In this document: one piece after another, positions 17,492 to 27,970 of the stretch
How positions within the stretch are numbered: position 1 is the first letter of the stretch
Layout: each line of letters begins with the position of its first letter
Assembly (NCBI RefSeq): GCF_901542415.1
Contig: NZ_CABEHV010000004.1
Span: 806,001 to 870,000, forward strand
Length of the DNA: 64,000 bases
Reading direction: 5' to 3'
Origin: Streptococcus mitis
GTDB taxonomy: Bacteria; Bacillota; Bacilli; Lactobacillales; Streptococcaceae
Notes under the pieces: model-generated
The model's input: only the letters and a program-made list of their open reading frames with translations
What the model was told of the DNA's origin: nothing
Databases searched by the model: none
Program-made: the position numbers and the translations under genes

Positions 17492-17506
17492 CTTTTATCC
17501 TCATAC

Positions 17507-19048
17507 TTAAGTTAGCTTGTTAAAATCCCAGATTTGGTCCATCCAGCCTTCATAGAAGTCTGGTTCGTGACAGACCATAAGAATAGATCCCTTGTATTCT
17601 TTGAGAGCACGTTTGAGTTCATCCTTGGCATCCACATCCAAGTGGTTGGTCGGCTCGTCCAACACTAAAACGTTGTTTTCACGATTCATCAGGAGACAGA
17701 AGCGTACCTTGGCTTGTTCCCCACCTGACAAGACCTGAATTTGGCTTTCGATATGCTTAGTTGTCAAACCACAACGAGCAAGGGCTGCACGAACTTCTGC
17801 TTGGTTGAGGGCTGGAAAGGCATTCCAAACAGCCTCTAGTGGTGTTTGACGATTTCCACCTTCTACTTCTTGTTCAAAGTAGCCAAGTTCTAGGTAGTCA
17901 CCACGTTCTACTTCCCCAGCGATTGGCGGAATAATACCCAAGAGAGACTTCAAGAGAGTTGTTTTCCCGATACCATTTGCCCCGATAATAGCAACCTTTT
18001 GATTACGTTCAAAAGTAAGATTTAGTGGCTTGGTCAGAGGACGGTCATAACCAATCTGCAAATCCTTGGCTTGGAAAATAAAGCGCCCTGGTGTACGAGC
18101 CGGTTTGAAATCAAAGGATGGCTTTGGTTTCTCACTTTGCAGTTCGATAATATCCATCTTATCCAATTTCTTCTGACGAGACATGGCCATGTTTCGTGTT
18201 GCAACACGTGCTTTGTTTCGAGCGACAAAATCTTTAAGGTCGGCAATCTCTTTCTGCTGGCGTTCGTAGGCTGCCTCTAGCTGAGATTTCTTCATAGCAT
18301 AGACTTCTTGGAACTGGTAGTAATCACCAGAGTAACGCGTCAACTGTTGATTTTCCACATGATAGACAATATTGATAACGTCATTTAGGAATGGAATATC
18401 ATGCGAAATAAGGACAAAGGCATTCTCATAGTTTTGGAGATAACGCTTGAGCCAATCAATATGCTCAGCATCCAAGTAGTTGGTCGGCTCGTCCAAAAGC
18501 AAGATATCGGGTTTTTCAAGGAGGAGTTTAGCCAAAAGCACCTTGGTTCTTTGCCCACCTGACAAAGAAGTTACATCTGTATCCATGCCAAAATCCATGA
18601 CACCAAGGGCACGCGCTACTTCGTCAATCTTAGCATCCAAGGTATAGAAATCACGACTCTCCAGACGGTCTTGAAGTTCTCCCACTTCTTCCATGAGAGC
18701 ATCAACATCCGCTCCGTCTTCAGCCATTTCCATATAGAGGTCATTGATACGAGCTTCTGCTTTGAAAAGCTCATCAAAAGCAGTACGGAGAACATCGCGC
18801 ACCGACTGCCCTTCAGCAAGGACAGAATGTTGGTCTAAGTATCCAGCAGTCACATATTTGGACCACTCTACCTTTCCTTCATCTGGCAGCATTTTACCAG
18901 TCACGATACTCATAAAGGTTGATTTTCCTTCACCATTGGCACCGATCAGACCGATATGTTCTCCCTTAAGGAGACGGAAGGACACATCTTCAAAAATTGC
19001 ACGGTCACCAAAACCATGACTCAGATTTTTAACTTCTAAAATACTCAT
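17507..19048 (-). CDS. ABC-F family ATPase (YkpA/YbiT type)
   Basis: A 513-residue soluble protein with two ABC domains and no membrane segment. Domain 1 has Walker A GANGEGKST (about 36-44), signature LSGGQRTKVLLAK and Walker B DILLLDEPTNYLD. Domain 2 has Walker A GANGIGKTT, signature LSGGEQAKVRFCL and Walker B VLVLDEPTNHLD. Between them is the charged P-site tRNA interaction motif linker (KKSQLEAAYERQQKEIADLK). ABC-F proteins act on the ribosome. There is no long interdomain extension of the antibiotic-resistance type, so a housekeeping translation-factor role is more likely. VanZ-like and rlmN genes lie immediately upstream, with 1-nt spacing. Confidence 0.9.
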   Translation of the reverse strand: MSILEVKNLSHGFGDRAIFEDVSFRLLKGEHIGLIGANGEGKSTFMSIVTGKMLPDEGKVEWSKYVTAGYLDQHSVLAEGQSVRDVLRTAFDELFKAEARINDLYMEMAEDGADVDALMEEVGELQDRLESRDFYTLDAKIDEVARALGVMDFGMDTDVTSLSGGQRTKVLLAKLLLEKPDILLLDEPTNYLDAEHIDWLKRYLQNYENAFVLISHDIPFLNDVINIVYHVENQQLTRYSGDYYQFQEVYAMKKSQLEAAYERQQKEIADLKDFVARNKARVATRNMAMSRQKKLDKMDIIELQSEKPKPSFDFKPARTPGRFIFQAKDLQIGYDRPLTKPLNLTFERNQKVAIIGANGIGKTTLLKSLLGIIPPIAGEVERGDYLELGYFEQEVEGGNRQTPLEAVWNAFPALNQAEVRAALARCGLTTKHIESQIQVLSGGEQAKVRFCLLMNRENNVLVLDEPTNHLDVDAKDELKRALKEYKGSILMVCHEPDFYEGWMDQIWDFNKLT

Positions 19049-19049
19049 T

Positions 19050-19532
19050 TTAATTCCTTATCTTGTTTTTATGTAATTGTTTATAGAGAAACCAAGCCAG
19101 ATAGCCACCCAAGGTATTGGTCCACAAATCATCAATCTCAAAGACGCGATTAAAATCAAAGAAAAAATCTAAGACTAACTGCGTACACTCAATTCCTAGG
19201 CTTATAAGAAAACTGAAAAAGATCACTTTTCTTGTCTTACGCAAATTTGGAAGGAGATAAAGGAGTTGGAAAATCAGAGGAAAAAGTAAGAAGACATTGA
19301 GGATATTTTGTAGAAAAAGCCAACATAATTGTCCTATGTCACTCACCTCACCCAGTTTCCAGAGAGAATTGAAAGGAGTCAAAAGAAAAACCAGGCGTCC
19401 AAGATGCTGAATACCTGGAGTTTCCACCCCCACGGGAGAATGTTCTTGAGGAGTAAAGCAAAAGTAAACGATACAAATACTATAGAAAATGACTCCCCAG
19501 ACCAAAATACGATTATAAGTCTTCTTCATCAT
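19050..19532 (-). CDS. VanZ-like family membrane protein
   Basis: A 160-residue protein with four to five hydrophobic helices. It shows VanZ-family features: CFTPQEHSPVG after helix 1, LTPFNSLW, and the C-terminal signature SLGIECTQLVLDFFFDFNRVFEIDDLWTNTLGGYLAW. VanZ itself gives low teicoplanin resistance; the streptococcal homologues have no established role. Its start shares a base with the rlmN stop (19532) and its stop lies 1 nt before the ABC-F start, so the three genes form one unit. Confidence 0.85.
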   Translation of the reverse strand: MMKKTYNRILVWGVIFYSICIVYFCFTPQEHSPVGVETPGIQHLGRLVFLLTPFNSLWKLGEVSDIGQLCWLFLQNILNVFLLFPLIFQLLYLLPNLRKTRKVIFFSFLISLGIECTQLVLDFFFDFNRVFEIDDLWTNTLGGYLAWFLYKQLHKNKIRN

Positions 19533-20617
19533 TAAGGATTGACTGCTGCGACTGCTTTCTGGCGGTCACGTTTCATTGTATTGGAACGCAATTGTCCACA
19601 AGCTGCATCAATATCAGTACCATGCTCTTGACGAACAACACAGTTAACACCTTTTTTCTTAAGCGTATCATAGAAGGCCAGGACGCGCTCTTTAGGACTA
19701 CGGCTATATTGGTCATGCTCACTAACTGGGTTATAAGGAATCAAGTTTACATAAGACAATTTCTTGATATTCTTGAGCAATTCAGCCAATTCCAAGGCTT
19801 GTTCTACACCGTCATTAACTTCATTAAGCATGATATATTCAAAAGTCACACGACGATTAGTTGTCTCAATGTAGTACTCAATCGCTGCAAAGAGTTTTTC
19901 AATTGGAAAGGCACGGTTAATCTTCATGATGCTTGAACGCAACTCATTGTTAGGTGCGTGAAGGGAAACGGCAAGATTGACCTGAACACCTTCATTAGCA
20001 AAATCACGAATTTTATGGGCCAAACCTGAGGTTGAAACCGTGATGTGACGAGCACCTATAGCCATTCCCTTGTCATCGTTGATAGTACGGACGAAATTCA
20101 AGACATTGTTATAGTTATCAAAGGGCTCACCGATTCCCATGACAACGATATGGCTGACGCGTTCATCCTGACCACGCTCATCAAAGTATTTCTGAACCAG
20201 CATGATTTGCGCTACGATTTCACCGTTATTGAGGTCACGTTGTTTCTTAATCAAACCAGAGGCACAGAAGGTACAACCGATATTACAGCCGACCTGAGTG
20301 GTCACACAGACAGATAAACCGTAGTGTTGACGCATGAGTACTGTCTCAATCAGCATTCCATCTGGCAATTCAAAAAGATATTTAACTGTCCCATCAGCAG
20401 ACTCTTGAACGATACGTTGTTTCAAGGGATTGACCACAAACTGGTCATTAAGCTTAGCAATCAAATCCTTGGAAAGGTTGGTCATCTCTTCAAATGACTG
20501 GACACGTTTACGGTAAAGCCATTCCCAGATTTGATCTGCACGGAATTTCTTTTCTCCCTGCTTCAAAACCCATTCCTGCATGGTTTGACGTGTTAAACTA
20601 TAAATTGACGGTTTCAT
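19532..20617 (-). CDS. rlmN: 23S rRNA/tRNA adenine-C2 methyltransferase RlmN
   Basis: A 361-residue radical-SAM enzyme methylating C2 of A2503 in 23S rRNA and A37 in some tRNAs. The [4Fe-4S] ligands are C111, C115 and C118 in [12 protein letters not shown]. The second catalytic cysteine is near residue 340 in [23 protein letters not shown] and [10 protein letters not shown] are further family blocks. It has RlmN rather than Cfr features (no resistance context). First gene of rlmN-vanZ-ABC-F, 20 nt after the YutD-like gene. Confidence 0.95.
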   Translation of the reverse strand: MKPSIYSLTRQTMQEWVLKQGEKKFRADQIWEWLYRKRVQSFEEMTNLSKDLIAKLNDQFVVNPLKQRIVQESADGTVKYLFELPDGMLIETVLMRQHYGLSVCVTTQVGCNIGCTFCASGLIKKQRDLNNGEIVAQIMLVQKYFDERGQDERVSHIVVMGIGEPFDNYNNVLNFVRTINDDKGMAIGARHITVSTSGLAHKIRDFANEGVQVNLAVSLHAPNNELRSSIMKINRAFPIEKLFAAIEYYIETTNRRVTFEYIMLNEVNDGVEQALELAELLKNIKKLSYVNLIPYNPVSEHDQYSRSPKERVLAFYDTLKKKGVNCVVRQEHGTDIDAACGQLRSNTMKRDRQKAVAAVNP

Positions 20618-20637
20618 TTCTTCTCCTTATTCTCTAC

Positions 20638-21168
20638 TCACTTCTGACGAATGACAAAATGACGTTGCCCCTTGTCCTCTTTCTGAGAATGCTGGTCTTT
20701 CTGACGACGTCTATTTTTCTTATCTGCATTCGGTTTTCGTTTGGTTTGAGTCGGTTTCTTTCCTTTTCTAGAAGGCTGTTCTTCTTCCTTCTTACGCATT
20801 TTCTTGTCAAATGATGCTCGCTTAGGAGCTTCATTTTCTAAGACAAAATAGGCACAACCATAACTACAATACTCTAAAAGGTAGTCTTGTAAACGACTGA
20901 TTTTTTCAAGTTTTTCTTCTGTTCGATTATCCTTATAAAAACCTCGTAGGCGAAGCTGTTCGTTGCTCCAGTCTCCCACTATATAATCAAACTTGGTTAA
21001 GACTTCTGAAAAACGCTGATTAAAAGCCGTCACATCAAAGGCATCCTTGATATTTTCCACCAAGGAAAAAGCTATCCCTTCCGTTTCAACCTTGTCCCCG
21101 TGTAAATGAAACTCAGGACCAGGAAACTTGTTATAGTTGTATAATTCAGGTGCAATTTCTTTTCGCAT
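20638..21168 (-). CDS. YutD-like family protein (DUF1027)
   Basis: A 176-residue protein. The N-terminal ~110 residues are the YutD-like domain (VTAFNQRFSEVLTKFDYIVGDWSNEQLRLRGFY and YLLEYCSYGCAYFVLENE). The remaining ~65 residues are a very basic, low-complexity tail of Lys/Arg/Gln (KKMRKKEEEQPSRKGKKPTQ and onward) that may bind nucleic acid. The function of YutD is unknown. The gene precedes rlmN by 20 nt, probably in the same transcript. Confidence 0.85.
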   Translation of the reverse strand: MRKEIAPELYNYNKFPGPEFHLHGDKVETEGIAFSLVENIKDAFDVTAFNQRFSEVLTKFDYIVGDWSNEQLRLRGFYKDNRTEEKLEKISRLQDYLLEYCSYGCAYFVLENEAPKRASFDKKMRKKEEEQPSRKGKKPTQTKRKPNADKKNRRRQKDQHSQKEDKGQRHFVIRQK

Positions 21169-21245
21169 AGATATCCTTTTTCCACGATTACTTAATAATT
21201 TATTCTACCATAATTTCTAGCAGTTAGCACGTTTCTCATAAAAAT

Positions 21246-21273
21246 GAAAAAAGTCTGACGATTTTGTCAGACT
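21246..21273 (-). terminator. Terminator of sodA
   Basis: The perfect stem AGTCTGAC/GTCAGACT (21252-21259 with 21266-21273) is followed by TTTTTTC on the minus strand. Confidence 0.85.
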
Positions 21274-21324
21274 CGAATCATATAACCTAAAAAAGAGAAG
21301 AACCATTCTTCCCTCCAACTATCA

Positions 21325-21930
21325 TTATTTAGCAGCTGCGTACAATTCATCTACTTTGTTCCAGTTGATCACTGAGAAGAAAGCTTTGATGTAGTCAGGA
21401 CGCACGTTGCGGTATTTCACGTAGTAAGCATGTTCCCAAACGTCCAAGCCCAAGATTGGTTTTTTACCTTCTGAGATTGGTGTGTCTTGGTTTGCTGTTG
21501 AAGTCACTTCAAGCTTCCCTTCTTTGTTGACAACCAACCATGCCCATCCAGAACCGAAACGAGTTGTTGCTGCTGCAGTGAAGGCTGCTTGGAATTCTTC
21601 AAATGAACCAAATGTTGCATCGATTGCTGCTGCAAGTTCTGCTGAAGGAGCTGTTTTCTCAGGAGTCATCAATTCCCAGAAAAGAGCGTGGTTCAAGTGT
21701 CCACCACCATTGTTAATAAGCGCTTGACGGATATCAGCTGGGATAGATTCTACATCAGCAAGCAAGGCTTCAAGGTCTTCACCGATTTCAGGGTGTTTTT
21801 CAAGAGCTGCATTAGCATTGTTGACATAAGTTTGATGGTGTTTGTCATGGTGCAAGTGCATTGTTTCCGCATCGATGTATGGTTCCAAAGCGTCGTATGC
21901 ATATGGAAGATCTGGTAAGATAATAGCCAT
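21325..21930 (-). CDS. sodA: Superoxide dismutase (Mn/Fe)
   Basis: A 201-residue cytoplasmic enzyme of the Fe/Mn SOD family. Metal ligands are visible as the His in [12 protein letters not shown] (about residue 27), the His in [13 protein letters not shown] (about 81), and Asp and His in [12 protein letters not shown] (about 163 and 167). The family usually uses Mn in streptococci ([10 protein letters not shown] with G/Q signature DTPIS). It removes superoxide formed during aerobic growth. Monocistronic, with promoter TTGAAA-17-TATCAT and its own terminator. Confidence 0.96.
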   Translation of the reverse strand: MAIILPDLPYAYDALEPYIDAETMHLHHDKHHQTYVNNANAALEKHPEIGEDLEALLADVESIPADIRQALINNGGGHLNHALFWELMTPEKTAPSAELAAAIDATFGSFEEFQAAFTAAATTRFGSGWAWLVVNKEGKLEVTSTANQDTPISEGKKPILGLDVWEHAYYVKYRNVRPDYIKAFFSVINWNKVDELYAAAK

Positions 21931-21961
21931 CTGTAATACCTCTTTTTCTTTCTATATGAAA

Positions 21962-21990
21962 ATGATAACGCAAACATTCACTTTTTTCAA
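21962..21990 (-). promoter_or_regulatory. Promoter of sodA
   Basis: On the minus strand TTGAAA (21985-21990), 17-bp spacer and TATCAT (21962-21967) are found 32 nt before the ATG. Confidence 0.6.
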
Positions 21991-22109
21991 GTTTTTTGCT
22001 TATGGATGAAGAAATCACTGAAATACTTTCTAATAATACTCTTTGAAAATCAGCAAGAAACCCATGACAAAATAATAATCCTGACGCGGGTTGTAGTTTC
22101 AAAAAAATG

Positions 22110-23147
22110 TCAATTGACCTGACTAGCAATCTGTAAGAGTGCCTTTTCAAAAAGGAAACCTTTTTCATACAGACCTGTCTTAATCTGATAGTCTGTCTCA
22201 ATCAAGTAGGAAATAACTTGTTTCAAAAAGCTCAAGGAAAGTCCTCTTGAATCTCTCAGCGCAAACTTAATCTGATAGGGATTTGGATTGCGTCCGAGAA
22301 AACTTCCTAGACTACTTGCAATCTGCGCTTCTGTTTGCCCAGACTCCGACAAAATCTTCACCTGAGTAAAAGTCCGAAATTGTCCTAGCATGACTGCAAT
22401 CAACTTGATTTCATCTTCTCCTTGCAAGGTCAAGTCTCTAACCAAATCGCGCGCCTGGTCCATCTTTTTAGTCAGAATAAACTGAGTTAAATCAAAAATA
22501 TTGTCCTGCAAGGTCTTGAGAATTGCGTTAACAATATCCTCTTCCTCGATAACAGAGTCTTCCTTATAGGACTGTAAAAAGAGGAGATTTTTCTGGATTT
22601 CGCTAAATTGAAAACCAGACTTGATGAGGAGATTTTCAAAAGAATGATTGGCAAACTGCAGACCTTGTTTCTGACTCCACTTTTGGAAATACTGGCGCAA
22701 TTCTTGTTCTTTGGCTTCTACTGCATCAAAGACCTTGGCATCACGCTTAAGTAATTTTACCAGCCGTCTTTTGCTATCCAGCTTTCCTTCTGCAAAGATT
22801 ATCAACTTGGTTGTTAGTGAAGGATTGTCAAAGTATTCCTCAAATGACTTGAGCTCATCATCTGTCAAAAAGCGTTTTTTAGCAGTCGTGATATCAACAA
22901 AATGGTCTAATATCACGATTTTTTCATCCGCAAAGAAAGGAAGACTGACCAACTCCAGTTCCACATCCTTGTAAACTACTTCTTTCATATCAAAGTAGGC
23001 AAAGTTGAGGTCGGCAGAATCATAACCAATCTGTTTCAATACTTGACTCTTCATAACTTCAAACTGACCCTGATCTGTCCCTGTAAATAGGCTCAGACTA
23101 GGTAAATTTGATAAAGTCAACTTCTGACTTTCTTCAATGGCTAGCAT
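22110..23147 (-). CDS. holA: DNA polymerase III subunit delta
   Basis: A 345-residue clamp-loader subunit. Domain features are SLSLFTGTDQGQFEVMKSQVLKQIG at the N-terminus, KIVILDHFVDITTAKKR, and the C-terminal helical collar region with FDLTQFILTKKMDQARDLVRDLTLQGEDEIKLIAVMLGQFR and ASSLGSFLGRNPNPYQIKFALRDSRGLS. Delta opens the beta clamp as part of the tau/gamma complex. The longer frame adds 19 unlikely residues; ATG 23147 behind AAAGGAGAGAAG gives the normal length. It begins 31 nt after the pyrDA stop and may be co-transcribed. Confidence 0.93.
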   Translation of the reverse strand: MLAIEESQKLTLSNLPSLSLFTGTDQGQFEVMKSQVLKQIGYDSADLNFAYFDMKEVVYKDVELELVSLPFFADEKIVILDHFVDITTAKKRFLTDDELKSFEEYFDNPSLTTKLIIFAEGKLDSKRRLVKLLKRDAKVFDAVEAKEQELRQYFQKWSQKQGLQFANHSFENLLIKSGFQFSEIQKNLLFLQSYKEDSVIEEEDIVNAILKTLQDNIFDLTQFILTKKMDQARDLVRDLTLQGEDEIKLIAVMLGQFRTFTQVKILSESGQTEAQIASSLGSFLGRNPNPYQIKFALRDSRGLSLSFLKQVISYLIETDYQIKTGLYEKGFLFEKALLQIASQVN

Positions 23148-23178
23148 CTTCTCTCCTTTCTTCTGATTTTTAATGAAT

Positions 23179-24114
23179 TTAATCAATATAGCGCAATTTC
23201 CCACGGAAATCTTCTAGGCTTTCGTACCCTTTTTCCGCCATGATTGCTTTCAGTTCATTGGTAATACGATCAAAAGCACCAACTCCTTCTTTGTGAAGGG
23301 TGGTTCCCACCTGCACCATACTTGCTCCACAGAGGATATGTTCAAAGGCATCACGACCAGTCAAAACTCCACCTGTTCCGATGATTTGGATTTGAGGATT
23401 TAAACGTTGATAAAAGGCGTGAACATTAGCTAGAGCAGTCGGTTTGATATACTCGCCACCAATGCCACCGAAACCATTTTTAGGACGAATAACGACAGAC
23501 TCATCTTCTATACAAAGGCCGTTTCCGATAGAGTTGACGCAGTTGACAAACTTAAGAGGATACTTATTGAAAATAGCTGCCGCTTGGTCAAAGTGAACAA
23601 TATCAAAATATGGTGGCAATTTAATTCCAAGAGGTTTGGTGAAGTAGGCAAATACTTCTGCCAAAATCCGGTCTGTTGTCTCAAAATCATAGGCAATCTG
23701 AGGTTTACCTGGAACATTTGGACAGGAAAGATTTAGCTCAGTCAGACCACGAAACTCACTCTCTTGGACTTTTTTCAAGATAGTATGGGTTTCCTCTGGA
23801 GACATTCCAACTAGAGATAGGAAGAAAGTCCGGTTCGGCTCTTTTTCCTGCAGATCCAAAAGATAGTCCAAATAATAATCTAAGCCATTATTCGGTAATC
23901 CCATAGAGTTGATAGAACCAAGTGGAACATCTTGATAGCGTGGTTCAGGATTTCCCTGACGAAAGTCCAAGGTCGCAGTCTTGGTCACAAAAGTACCTGC
24001 TGCTGAGTTTTTGACCTCTTCTAACTCCACTATCGTCATACAAGCCACACCTGCTGCATTCATCAAACAATTGTCAAATTCAAAACCAGCAATTTGTGTT
24101 TTCGTTGATACCAT
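23179..24114 (-). CDS. pyrDA: Dihydroorotate dehydrogenase, class 1A (fumarate-dependent)
   Basis: A 311-residue FMN enzyme oxidising dihydroorotate to orotate in pyrimidine synthesis. The catalytic base is a cysteine (C131 in [11 protein letters not shown]), the hallmark of cytosolic class 1 enzymes. FMN-binding segments include LNAAGV-type [20 protein letters not shown], and the C-terminal [28 protein letters not shown]. No pyrK partner is adjacent and the length fits class 1A, which uses fumarate as acceptor. Confidence 0.92.
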   Translation of the reverse strand: MVSTKTQIAGFEFDNCLMNAAGVACMTIVELEEVKNSAAGTFVTKTATLDFRQGNPEPRYQDVPLGSINSMGLPNNGLDYYLDYLLDLQEKEPNRTFFLSLVGMSPEETHTILKKVQESEFRGLTELNLSCPNVPGKPQIAYDFETTDRILAEVFAYFTKPLGIKLPPYFDIVHFDQAAAIFNKYPLKFVNCVNSIGNGLCIEDESVVIRPKNGFGGIGGEYIKPTALANVHAFYQRLNPQIQIIGTGGVLTGRDAFEHILCGASMVQVGTTLHKEGVGAFDRITNELKAIMAEKGYESLEDFRGKLRYID

Positions 24115-24247
24115 GATTCTAATCCTCCAGATTCCTTTTATTGCTAATATTATACCATATTTTCACAATTTCTCTTTGAGAAAGATATTTCAAAGAAAAA
24201 GGTTCGTATTTTATGAATTAAAGAAAAATCTGGAACTAAATTGATAG

Positions 24248-25687
<1,440 letters not shown>

Positions 25688-25700
25688 TACTCATTTGCTT

Positions 25701-25730
25701 AATCCTCAATCGCTACGATTGGGGATTTTT
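25701..25730 (+). terminator. Terminator of gdhA
   Basis: The stem AATCCTCAATCG/CGATTGGGGATT (25701-25712 with 25716-25727) has a 3-nt loop and a T-run. Confidence 0.85.
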
Positions 25731-25790
25731 AGGTTGAGTTAAACGGTTGGGAAATTACTTACTCGCCAACTTTTTTGCCCCTTTTAGAAC

Positions 25791-25826
25791 AAAAAGAAAA
25801 ACCGCTACTCCTAAGAATAGCGGTTT
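25791..25826 (-). terminator. Terminator of the defence operon
   Basis: The perfect stem AAACCGCTA/TAGCGGTTT (25799-25807 with 25818-25826) is followed on the minus strand by TTTTTCTTTTTG. It lies 120 nt beyond the helicase stop; no other hairpin terminator is seen in the four-gene unit. Confidence 0.7.
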
Positions 25827-25875
25827 AATCATGTTTTTAAGCTACTAATGTAGTTACTCTAATATCTAGTTTTTT

Positions 25876-25892
25876 TAAAACCTGATACTATA
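25876..25892. repeat. Left copy of an imperfect direct repeat bracketing the defence island
   Basis: TAAAACCTGATACTATA here resembles TAAAAGGCTGATACTATA at 32358-32375. The 11-mer CTGATACTATA is identical in both and the TAAAA is shared, with one extra base between. It could be a trace of insertion, but short AT-rich matches also occur by chance. Confidence 0.35.
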
Positions 25893-25945
25893 CGTTTTAT
25901 TGATTTTAAAGATTTTTTACCCAACCTCTCTAATTCTAATAAAAA

Positions 25946-27967
25946 TTATTTTGTGTTTATATATTTAATATCATCAAAAATACTTTCAATATTTTCTAAT
26001 ATACTTTCATGTAAACTACAAATATAAATTACATGAAGATTTAATTTAGCTCTGGAACAAGCAACGTAAAGCAAATTACGAACTTCACTAAAGCGTTTAT
26101 CCAAACAATCTGGATTCCCATAATTTTCAAAATAATATTTACAATAATCATTTTTTCTAGCAAAATTATCTTGTAATACAACAACTACATTATCAAATTC
26201 TAATCCCTTAGAACCATGCAAGGTATAGTAACTAATACTCTCTTGTTTCGAATCATCAAAAATATAATTATACCACTTGATAAATTGAGAAATATCTAGA
26301 TTAAAAAATTCATCAATAACTGTCATTTCTCTTTCTGATTCCTCCGAATCTTGAGAATAGTAAAAATAATCATAAGCACGATTCTTTATATTCAACAAAA
26401 TGTTCTCAGCAATATCATCTAATGAAAATATTTTTTTTAGAATATCATTACCTGAGATTGGTTCCTGAATATTTGTAATTTCATCAATGCATCTATCAAT
26501 TGATAATGTAGATAGGTTAGGCTCTCTCAAATTACCAATAAATTGCTTCATTACTGCAAATGTTAGTTTTAGTTTATTCGATGTTATAAACTGAATAATC
26601 TCCCTAACCGTTGAATTATCATCCCTTACCTTTTGAATGAAGTCTATGAAAGTTAAAATCTCTCTCAAAAACCATCCCATATGCTGTAAATTTTTCTGTA
26701 AAAATTCATTAGACACATTCTCAAAGTTCGCACCACTAAATCGAGGGAACTTTTTCAATACTGATAATATTTCATCAAAACCTCTTGCTTTGGAAATATC
26801 ATCATTTTTCATAAGAAGACAGGCCGTATTATTAATCAGGTGATTTTCCTGTAAAAAAGTATCTATATTAAAATCATCACCTGAGATATAAAAATTATAA
26901 GATCCATTATCAAAATCAGTATATATAGATTGTTGCCCAAAATTGTCGTTTCTAATTTTTTCAATCAACTCTACTATTTGCATAGAAGAACGCCGATTGA
27001 AGACTTTCTCAATACTCTTATACTCTTCTTTTTTTGGAAGAATCCCCACTCCCGAACCATAAATATTTTGCAAGGAGTCACCAAAAAATCCTACTACTAA
27101 CTTTTTCCTAGAATTTGAATATTCCCTGATACTATCAATAATAGCAACAACTTTTTCATCTGTATCTTGGTACTCATCGATTAAAATATATGGATACCTA
27201 TCCGAAAATAATCTCTTTAATATATCTTTATCAGTAATTATATTTTTACAGTAAAGTAATAATGTATCATGACTAATGACATAATTTTCAAGTTTATCAC
27301 GGTTTTGAACTGGATTATAAATAATTTTTTTAGATTCTTTATCCTCAATATCCTTCAATGTTTTTGATAATCTACTCTTTTTATTAATGTCCTTAACCAG
27401 ATTTTTAAAATTAGAAATATTACTGAGATAAGTCTCAAAGTAAGTATCATAATTTTTCATTGCATCTCTAAAATCTCTAGCAGAAGTACCGTAATAACTA
27501 TAAAAAGTTTTTATAAAATCATCCTTACAAACAACATTTTGAAACTCAGGCAGAACCACATTACTAGAAAGAGAATTTTCATTTATTTTATAATCAATAG
27601 TATGGAGTTCATCAATTATTTTATTCTTATGTTCTATATTCAGTGACTCTTGCTGAATAGAAATAAATTCCCATAGAAATTCATGGATTGTAGAGACCAG
27701 TATAGCAGAATTTTTACCAAGCCGACTAAGAATCTCATCTTTTGCGGCATTAGTGTAAGTGATACATAAGATTTTTTGATTTCGTAATTTTAAATTTTCT
27801 CCCTCCGTCTTCAAAATATGTTCAATTGACTTTTGTAATGCATAGGTTTTCCCTGCACCAGCACCGGCATCAAAACAAAAACTCTCAAAGTTATCTAAAC
27901 ATTTATTAATTTTTTGCTGAATATCTAACTCTAGTTGTTTATTTTCTGGACTAATCGTATATGTCAT
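25946..27967 (-). CDS. UvrD/PcrA-like SF1 helicase, GajB-like partner of a Gabija-type defence pair
   Basis: A 673-residue superfamily 1A helicase: Walker A DAGAGAGKTYAL (35-41), motif Ia ITYTNAAKDEI (69-79), motif II LIDEYQDTDE (262-271), motif III FGDSLQNIYG (295-304), motif V-type LHGSKGLEFDNVVV (583-597) and motif VI RNLLYVACSRAKLN (631-644). It is longer than Bacillus GajB (about 490 residues), with a large middle insertion. ATG 27967 follows the nuclease stop by 3 nt and its AAGGAG overlaps the last nuclease codons, so the pair is co-translated. The OLD-nuclease/UvrD-helicase pairing is the Gabija layout; a DNA-repair role is the alternative. Strikingly AT-rich. Confidence 0.85.
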   Translation of the reverse strand: MTYTISPENKQLELDIQQKINKCLDNFESFCFDAGAGAGKTYALQKSIEHILKTEGENLKLRNQKILCITYTNAAKDEILSRLGKNSAILVSTIHEFLWEFISIQQESLNIEHKNKIIDELHTIDYKINENSLSSNVVLPEFQNVVCKDDFIKTFYSYYGTSARDFRDAMKNYDTYFETYLSNISNFKNLVKDINKKSRLSKTLKDIEDKESKKIIYNPVQNRDKLENYVISHDTLLLYCKNIITDKDILKRLFSDRYPYILIDEYQDTDEKVVAIIDSIREYSNSRKKLVVGFFGDSLQNIYGSGVGILPKKEEYKSIEKVFNRRSSMQIVELIEKIRNDNFGQQSIYTDFDNGSYNFYISGDDFNIDTFLQENHLINNTACLLMKNDDISKARGFDEILSVLKKFPRFSGANFENVSNEFLQKNLQHMGWFLREILTFIDFIQKVRDDNSTVREIIQFITSNKLKLTFAVMKQFIGNLREPNLSTLSIDRCIDEITNIQEPISGNDILKKIFSLDDIAENILLNIKNRAYDYFYYSQDSEESEREMTVIDEFFNLDISQFIKWYNYIFDDSKQESISYYTLHGSKGLEFDNVVVVLQDNFARKNDYCKYYFENYGNPDCLDKRFSEVRNLLYVACSRAKLNLHVIYICSLHESILENIESIFDDIKYINTK

Positions 27968-27970
27968 AGT

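Noticed and set aside
22030..22109. Possible degenerate BOX or holA terminator (AACCC...GGGTT pairing)
   Set aside because: Starts like boxA (TACTCTTTGAAAATC) but the rest does not match, and the hairpin is weak.
25946..27967. Helicase as the housekeeping PcrA
   Set aside because: Too divergent and AT-rich, lacks PcrA length and is tied to an OLD nuclease; accessory origin is more likely.
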